Assembly: GCA_002311925.1 (NCBI GenBank)
Contig: DCAK01000120.1
Coordinates: 12,786 to 23,474 of the forward strand
DNA length: 10,689 bases
Direction: 5' to 3'
Source: Planctomycetes bacterium UBA1135
Lineage (GTDB): Bacteria; Planctomycetota; UBA1135
In this document: in pieces, positions 7,139-10,689 of the stretch
Position numbering within the stretch: position 1 is the first letter of the stretch
How the letters are laid out: each line of letters opens with the position of its first letter
Made by a program: the position numbers and the translations under genes
The notes under the pieces: generated by a model
The model's database searches: none
What the model saw: only the letters and a program-made list of their open reading frames with translations
Told to the model about the DNA's origin: nothing

Positions 7139-7828
7139 ATTCCGTGCGCGGCCCTTTTTATTGGCGGCGGCCTTTTTCTTGGCTCCGCGCTGACCCTGTT
7201 CGCCCTCCAGGTGTTGCCCCCGCCTTTCCATTGCGCCCCGCATTCTTTCGCCAGCCTGTTCCCGGGTAATCTTTCCCGATTGGACGGCAGCGCCGAGGCG
7301 GCGGCGAAGGCCCATCATGTCTTCAGGAACCCGGGCACCGGCGGACTGCTGACCTTCTCCGCCCTGTTCCAATTTGAAGGCCCGCATTTTTTTGCCAGCC
7401 TCTTCCCGAGTAATCTTTCCTGATTGGACGGCGGCTCCCAGCTTTTTGCGAAGGTCTTGGCCCCGGTCCTTGCCCTGGGCTTCCCCTCTGCCGCCGGACT
7501 TGGCCCGGTCCTTGCCAGCGGGGCCTCCCTTGCCGCAACTTTCGCAGACTCGCTTGCCCTGCTTGCCACGCAGGCCCTTCTTGGGATCGCGAACGTGGCC
7601 CTTTCCGGACCCCTTGCGGCCCTCAATTCCCCGGCGGCGGGGCTGATCGACATCCCGGCGAGCGCCGTCTCGGAATCCTTTGCGGGACTTTTCGGCATTG
7701 TCTCCACCTTTCCAGGGAAGGTCGGGTCGGGCTTTGCTTTGGGCCTCCTGGCTTCGGCGGTTACGGGAGGGGGGTTCCTGCTGCATTGCGCAGGGAACCA
7801 TGAGGAGGAAGGTTGCGAAGGTGAACAT
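7133..7828 (-). CDS. Basic protein of unknown function with two LGAAVQSGKITRE repeats, probably exported
   Basis: I do not recognise a named family. The 231-aa product starts with a hydrophobic, charge-free stretch (MFTFATFLLMVPCAMQQEPP) that could be a weak signal peptide. Residues about 21-124 are low-complexity and rich in Lys, Arg and Gly, with a single CESC pair at 95-98. Two copies of a 25-residue unit follow, at 126-150 and 174-198, each sharing LGAAVQSGKITRE and likely to fold as two short helices around a Gly-Lys turn; the tail is Lys/Arg/Ala-rich. The copies are 144 bases apart, and the shared 13 codons differ at five positions, all synonymous third bases, which is good evidence that this strand is translated. 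The ATG has no close ribosome-binding site; GAGGG lies 18 bases upstream. It follows the FAD enzyme by 23 bases, so it is probably co-transcribed. Confidence 0.75.
   Translation of the reverse strand: MFTFATFLLMVPCAMQQEPPSRNRRSQEAQSKARPDLPWKGGDNAEKSRKGFRDGARRDVDQPRRRGIEGRKGSGKGHVRDPKKGLRGKQGKRVCESCGKGGPAGKDRAKSGGRGEAQGKDRGQDLRKKLGAAVQSGKITREEAGKKMRAFKLEQGGEGQQSAGARVPEDMMGLRRRLGAAVQSGKITREQAGERMRGAMERRGQHLEGEQGQRGAKKKAAANKKGRARNF
7235..7309 (-). repeat. Direct repeat copy 2 (codons 174-198 of the basic protein)
   Basis: This 75-base unit matches the one at 7379-7453, offset by exactly 144 bases (48 codons). It encodes LRRRLGAAVQSGKITREQAG and the residues after it. The repeat is in frame and appears to be a coding duplication rather than an insertion or mobile sequence. 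Confidence 0.8.
7379..7453 (-). repeat. Direct repeat copy 1 (codons 126-150 of the basic protein)
   Basis: Partner of the repeat at 7235-7309. It encodes LRKKLGAAVQSGKITREEAG and the residues after it. In the 13-codon core only third bases differ between the copies: Leu CTG/CTC, Gly GGA/GGC, Ala GCC/GCT, Ser TCA/TCG and Thr ACT/ACC. Confidence 0.8.
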
Positions 7829-7851
7829 TGTTTCAGTGGATTGTAACCCTC

Positions 7852-9000
7852 TTAGGTTGACAAGGTTCCGAAGTTTGGAGCGGACACGCCGCCGAGAAGG
7901 CGTCGCGGAAGAAAGGAATCGGCTAGCGGATGGGAGGGGGAATCCCCGGCGAGCCAGGAAGCGGCTAGGTTGCCTACGGCCGCGCCGCAGGTGATGCCGT
8001 GGCCACCCAACCCGGCGGCCCAGTGGAGACCTTCGAGGCGGGGGTCCGGCCCCACGACGAAACGGTCGTCCGGCGCGAAGGTGCGCATGCCTGCCCAGAA
8101 GTGTGCGGCGCCGGCTTCAGCCATGCGAGGTAGCCATTTGCGTGTCTTGACGGCTAAATCCTCGAGGATTCTGGGGTCACTGAGTTCCCCCTCCTCTGGT
8201 TCCACGGCCACCGTGTCGCAGGCCGACATCAGCATGCCTCCGCTTTCCGGCCGAAAGTAATAGTCGTCCCCGGCAATCCAAACTGCTGGGCCGCGGGGGT
8301 CGAGGGTGGGGTCGGGAGCCGTGACCAGGAGGTGCCTTCGGTAGGGGACCAGTGGAATCTCAAGGCCGGTCTTCCCAGGAAGAAGACGGGCCCAGCCTCC
8401 GGCGGCCACAAGAACGGCGTCGGCGGCAAGGAATCCATCCCCGGTTTCCACCCCTTCCACTTTTCCATTGTGTTCACGGATTCCGTCCACACGGCATCCA
8501 AGACGCAGGTCGGCCCCGCCTTCGCGGGCGCCCCGAAGAAAACCCTGCAGGATGGCGTGGACATCGAAGACTCCCTCGGCTGGAAAGGACCAGGCAGAGG
8601 CCAAGCCTGGGGCGAGGTCGGGGACTCGTTCGTGGATTTCCGAGACCGGAACCTCGTGGCCACCCATGGAGCAGTCTTCGCGGTCGATCCATTTTCGAAA
8701 CTCGACCTCGGCTTGCGGGGCCGCCGCCAGGTAGAGACCGGTCCGATTGACCAGGGGGGGCCCGGAAAAGCCATCCGGGGGATCCATGTAGAAGGCGGCC
8801 GATTCCCGCGCCATTCCATGAAGGACGGGGTCGGGAATGGCGGTTCTCAGGATGGCGGCGTTGCGACCCGTTGAATGAGCTCCAGGCTGTTTTTCCTTGT
8901 CGAGAAGGAATACCTGCTCCATTCCCCGGCGGGCCAGCGCATAGGCGGTCGCTGCGCCGGCGATTCCAGCCCCCACGATGACGATTCTCGGACCGACCAT
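7852..9000 (-). CDS. FAD-dependent oxidoreductase, DAO family, D-arginine dehydrogenase-like
   Basis: A 382-aa flavoenzyme of the DAO superfamily, which oxidises the C-N bond of amino acids or amines. The Rossmann FAD motif is at 7-24 (VIVGAGIAGAATAYALAR), ending with the ribose-binding acidic residue in LLDKEKQPG (31-40). HSTGRNAA (42-49) is the second FAD contact, in the form I associate with Pseudomonas D-arginine dehydrogenase DauA. Further DauA-like segments are YRRHLLVT (220-227), DDYYFRPESG (245-254), FWAGMRTFAPDD with R306, and the C-terminal FAD loop GLGGHGITCGAAVG (330-343). The DauA active-site tyrosine after HSTGRSAA is not matched (here Ile-Leu), so the substrate may differ. No signal peptide is seen, so it is probably cytoplasmic or at the membrane face. 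ATG 9000 is chosen because it immediately precedes the FAD motif; no ribosome-binding site is visible on this strand. Confidence 0.88.
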   Translation of the reverse strand: MVGPRIVIVGAGIAGAATAYALARRGMEQVFLLDKEKQPGAHSTGRNAAILRTAIPDPVLHGMARESAAFYMDPPDGFSGPPLVNRTGLYLAAAPQAEVEFRKWIDREDCSMGGHEVPVSEIHERVPDLAPGLASAWSFPAEGVFDVHAILQGFLRGAREGGADLRLGCRVDGIREHNGKVEGVETGDGFLAADAVLVAAGGWARLLPGKTGLEIPLVPYRRHLLVTAPDPTLDPRGPAVWIAGDDYYFRPESGGMLMSACDTVAVEPEEGELSDPRILEDLAVKTRKWLPRMAEAGAAHFWAGMRTFAPDDRFVVGPDPRLEGLHWAAGLGGHGITCGAAVGNLAASWLAGDSPSHPLADSFLPRRLLGGVSAPNFGTLST

Positions 9001-9005
9001 TTTCC

Positions 9006-9013
9006 GGGAGGAG
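9006..9013 (+). promoter_or_regulatory. GGGAGGAG purine tract upstream of the metallopeptidase start, unusually distant
   Basis: A very good Shine-Dalgarno match on the + strand, in the 30-base gap between two divergent start codons, but 17 bases from ATG 9031 instead of 5-10. No ATG, GTG or TTG in the metallopeptidase frame lies closer. It may act at reduced efficiency, or it may be chance. Confidence 0.35.
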
Positions 9014-9030
9014 TTTATCCTGTTCGGGTC

Positions 9031-10332
9031 ATGTTTCTTCCCCTGACCCTTTCCCTTCTTCTCGCTCCCCAGAATCAAGAACCCGCCTCCCATTCTTCCA
9101 AGGAGGAGGTCGTCACCGAGGCCGCCATCCAGGCGGTCGCTGCAAAGGTGAAGGAAATCCTTCCCCGAGTGGCCGAGCTGCGGGGAAGGGAGTTCAAGAA
9201 GGGGGTCCCTTCCGGAGTGAAGACCCCGGACCAATTCATGGAATTCGCCAAGGCGAACATGGATGAGGAATACGGTGAGGGGAAATTCGAGGCGTGGACC
9301 AAGGCGTACCGCCTTTTCGGCTTCATTGGAGAGGAAGATGACCTCGAATCTCTTTTCGCCGAACTTCTTCGGGGCCAGGTCGGCGGATGGTACGACCCGG
9401 CCGAGGCCCGCTTCTGGATGGTCAGCACCTACAACAAGGGGGGCATGGCCGACATCATCATGGCCCACGAGTTGACCCATGCCCTCGATGACCAGTACTA
9501 CGACCTGGCTGGGATGCTGGAGGATGCAATCGAGATGGATTCCGACGCCCAGTTTGGTCTCCGGGCCGTGGTCGAAGGAAGCGGGACCTCGCTCATGAAC
9601 CTCTACACCATCAAGGGAATGATGTCGGGGTGGTTGAAGCTGGATCCCGCCGCGATGCAGGAAATGATGGCCGAGCAGGCGGAATCCCTCGAGACCGCTC
9701 CCCCTTTCCTGGTCATGTCCCTCACCCTTCCCTATGTCGTTGGGAATCGATTTCTCCTGCGGACCACCGACGCGATGGTGGCGGCCATGACCCCTCCGAC
9801 CCTGGACGATCTCGACCAGGCATTCGCCAACCCTCCCGTTTCCAGCGAGCAGGTGCTCCACCCCGAGAAGTATTGGGATCCGAAGAAGATCGACCTTCCC
9901 AAGCCCGTCGCGATTCCCGACCTCTCGGCAAACCTTGGCGAGGGGTGGGAGCTCCTGGACGAGGATGTGATGGGTGAATTGGGGGCCTATGTGCTTTGCG
10001 AGGAGGAGCTCCCCGACATGTTGAGCATGGAGGGGCAGATGAGCTCCATGACCAGCAAGGCCGCTTCAGGGTGGGGGGGCGACCTCTACCAGGTCTACGG
10101 GGGGCCGGATGACGCCACCCTCCTCTGCTGGGCCTCGGTCTGGGACAGCAAAAAGGACCGCGACGAGTTTCTCCTTGCGGTCGAGGACGTGGTCCAGCAC
10201 CACTGCCCCCGCCTGGAATCCTGGGAAGCGGTGGGAACGGAGGGCGCCCTCCTGATTTTCGCCGACAAGGCCGGCAAGGACACCGCTCCCATCCTGCGGG
10301 AGGCCTGCCGCCTGACCGCCCTGAAGCCCTGA
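9031..10332 (+). CDS. Putative exported zinc metallopeptidase-like protein (HELTH motif)
   Basis: A 433-aa protein with a short hydrophobic N-terminus (MFLPLTLSLLLAPQNQEPA), probably a signal peptide though it lacks a basic n-region. The central domain has AHELTHALDDQYYDL (145-159): H146, E147 and H150 form an HExxH zinc site. E182 in RAVVEGSGTSLM, 32 residues on, is well placed as the third ligand of a gluzincin. Later come NPPVSSEQVLHPEKYW and, near 345-385, GWGGDLYQVY followed by WASVWDSKKDRDEF. I recall this layout from uncharacterised bacterial and archaeal exported proteins with an AHELTHALQDQ-type motif. Substrate and activity are unknown. ATG 9031 is the only sensible start; an upstream in-frame ATG at 8875 would lie entirely antisense to the FAD enzyme. 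The gene ends at TGA 10330-10332, just before the gamma-glutamyltransferase frame. Confidence 0.82.
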   Translation: MFLPLTLSLLLAPQNQEPASHSSKEEVVTEAAIQAVAAKVKEILPRVAELRGREFKKGVPSGVKTPDQFMEFAKANMDEEYGEGKFEAWTKAYRLFGFIGEEDDLESLFAELLRGQVGGWYDPAEARFWMVSTYNKGGMADIIMAHELTHALDDQYYDLAGMLEDAIEMDSDAQFGLRAVVEGSGTSLMNLYTIKGMMSGWLKLDPAAMQEMMAEQAESLETAPPFLVMSLTLPYVVGNRFLLRTTDAMVAAMTPPTLDDLDQAFANPPVSSEQVLHPEKYWDPKKIDLPKPVAIPDLSANLGEGWELLDEDVMGELGAYVLCEEELPDMLSMEGQMSSMTSKAASGWGGDLYQVYGGPDDATLLCWASVWDSKKDRDEFLLAVEDVVQHHCPRLESWEAVGTEGALLIFADKAGKDTAPILREACRLTALKP

Positions 10333-10358
10333 TCCCGGGATCCCTTACCCCCCGGTCC

Positions 10359-10689
10359 CTGGGCCGAATTTTATCCATCCGAATCCTGGGCCGGGTTTCC
10401 CTTTTCGCGGCCCTGTCCGGACTGGCGAGCCAGCTTCCCGCCCAGGGGGCGGTCGCGACATCCGAGCCCCATGCGACCCTGGCCGGGGTGTCGGCTCTCG
10501 AAGAGGGTGGCAACGCCGTGGACGCCGCGGTTGCCGCGTCCTTCGCCCTGGCGGTGACCCTGCCGGCCGCCGGCAACCTCGGAGGAGGCGGTTTTCTCCT
10601 CTACCGCGACCCCGGTGGCAGGACCTGGTTCCTCGACCATCGGGAGGTCGCCCCGGCCGCCGCAATCCGCGACCTGTACCTGGACGAGG
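10359..10689 (+). CDS. ggt: Gamma-glutamyltransferase, N-terminal part, 3' truncated by window, start codon unresolved
   Basis: Cleaves or transfers gamma-glutamyl groups of glutathione and related peptides, normally in the periplasm. The frame shows the family N-terminus: VATSEPHATLAGVSALEEGG (from about 10452), then NAVDAAVAASFALAVTL, NLGGGGFLLY, and LDHREVAP with the Arg at 10641-10643 that matches the gamma-glutamyl carboxylate-binding Arg of E. coli GGT (IDFREMAP). IRDLYLDE matches the following segment. The maturation site and nucleophilic Thr lie beyond the window. Upstream, ILGRVSLFAALSGLASQLPA looks like a signal peptide with AQG as the cleavage region. There is no in-frame ATG, GTG or TTG between the previous stop and the conserved core. 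Candidate starts are CTG 10329, CTG 10359, ATT 10368, ATC 10377 or CTG 10386; 10359 is a working choice. No ribosome-binding site is seen. Confidence 0.85.
   Translation, partial: MGRILSIRILGRVSLFAALSGLASQLPAQGAVATSEPHATLAGVSALEEGGNAVDAAVAASFALAVTLPAAGNLGGGGFLLYRDPGGRTWFLDHREVAPAAAIRDLYLDE

Noticed and set aside
7424..7846. Open frame of 140 codons on the + strand, rich in Ala, Leu and Gly
   Set aside because: It is antisense to the repeat-protein gene, whose repeats show synonymous-only divergence on the minus strand; the hydrophobic composition is the complement of a Lys/Arg/Gly-rich coding sequence.
7857..7862. TTGACA on the + strand resembling a -35 promoter box
   Set aside because: No -10 box lies at suitable spacing and no + strand gene starts downstream for more than 1 kb; it falls within the last codons of the minus-strand flavoenzyme.
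8875..9030. N-terminal extension of the metallopeptidase frame from ATG 8875
   Set aside because: It would overlap the conserved FAD-binding region of the opposite gene; the hydrophobic signal-like sequence begins at 9031.
9001..9861. Minus-strand extension of the flavoenzyme frame up to an ATG at 9861
   Set aside because: The extension is antisense to the metallopeptidase coding region, shows no family similarity, and the FAD-binding motif begins right after ATG 9000, as expected for a DAO-family N-terminus.
10331..10342. Perfect palindrome GATCCCGGGATC directly after the metallopeptidase stop
   Set aside because: It has no loop and no following T-run, so it cannot form a good terminator hairpin; a 12-base palindrome of this composition may be chance.

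Overview
This is a G+C-rich bacterial window with dense, mostly well-recognisable coding. The left two thirds (1-7123, + strand) is the distal half of a respiratory complex I (NADH:quinone oxidoreductase) operon in the canonical order nuoH (5' end cut off by the window), nuoI, nuoJ, nuoK, nuoL, nuoM, nuoN. Every junction is a 1-4 base (possibly 19 base at H/I) stop/start overlap, so the set must be one translationally coupled transcript. Together the genes encode the quinone-site subunit (H), the subunit carrying the last two 4Fe-4S clusters (I), the small membrane subunits (J, K) and the three antiporter-like proton-pumping subunits (L, M, N). The key buried Glu and Lys residues are present in K, L, M and N, so the pump looks functional.

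The nuo operon ends at a small perfect hairpin (7118-7138) that holds the stop codon of nuoN in one arm and the stop codon of the convergent neighbour in the other. Next are two minus-strand genes that are probably co-transcribed: a DAO-family FAD-dependent amine/amino-acid dehydrogenase resembling D-arginine dehydrogenase (9000 to 7852), then, 23 bases downstream, a basic 231-aa protein of unknown function (7828 to 7133) with a twice-repeated helix-turn-helix-like segment. The start codon of the FAD enzyme faces, across only 30 bases, the start of a plus-strand gene for a probable exported HExxH zinc metallopeptidase (9031-10332). The window closes with the first third or less of a gamma-glutamyltransferase gene (about 10359 to the window end), which has a signal-peptide-like N-terminus but no ATG, GTG or TTG in a usable position.

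Organism: the nuo set and codon use (strong G/C third positions) indicate a high-GC bacterium with a conventional 14-subunit complex I. The two predicted exported proteins share short, hydrophobic, charge-free N-termini followed by a Gln/Glu/Pro stretch. Together with the Lys/Arg/Gly-rich 'AVQSGKIT' repeat protein, this reminds me of uncultured Planctomycetota-like or Acidobacteriota-like genomes, but that is a low-confidence guess from memory. I see no tRNA or rRNA gene, mobile element or CRISPR array. I do not see convincing evidence for a new multi-gene system. The least explained item is the 231-aa repeat protein.
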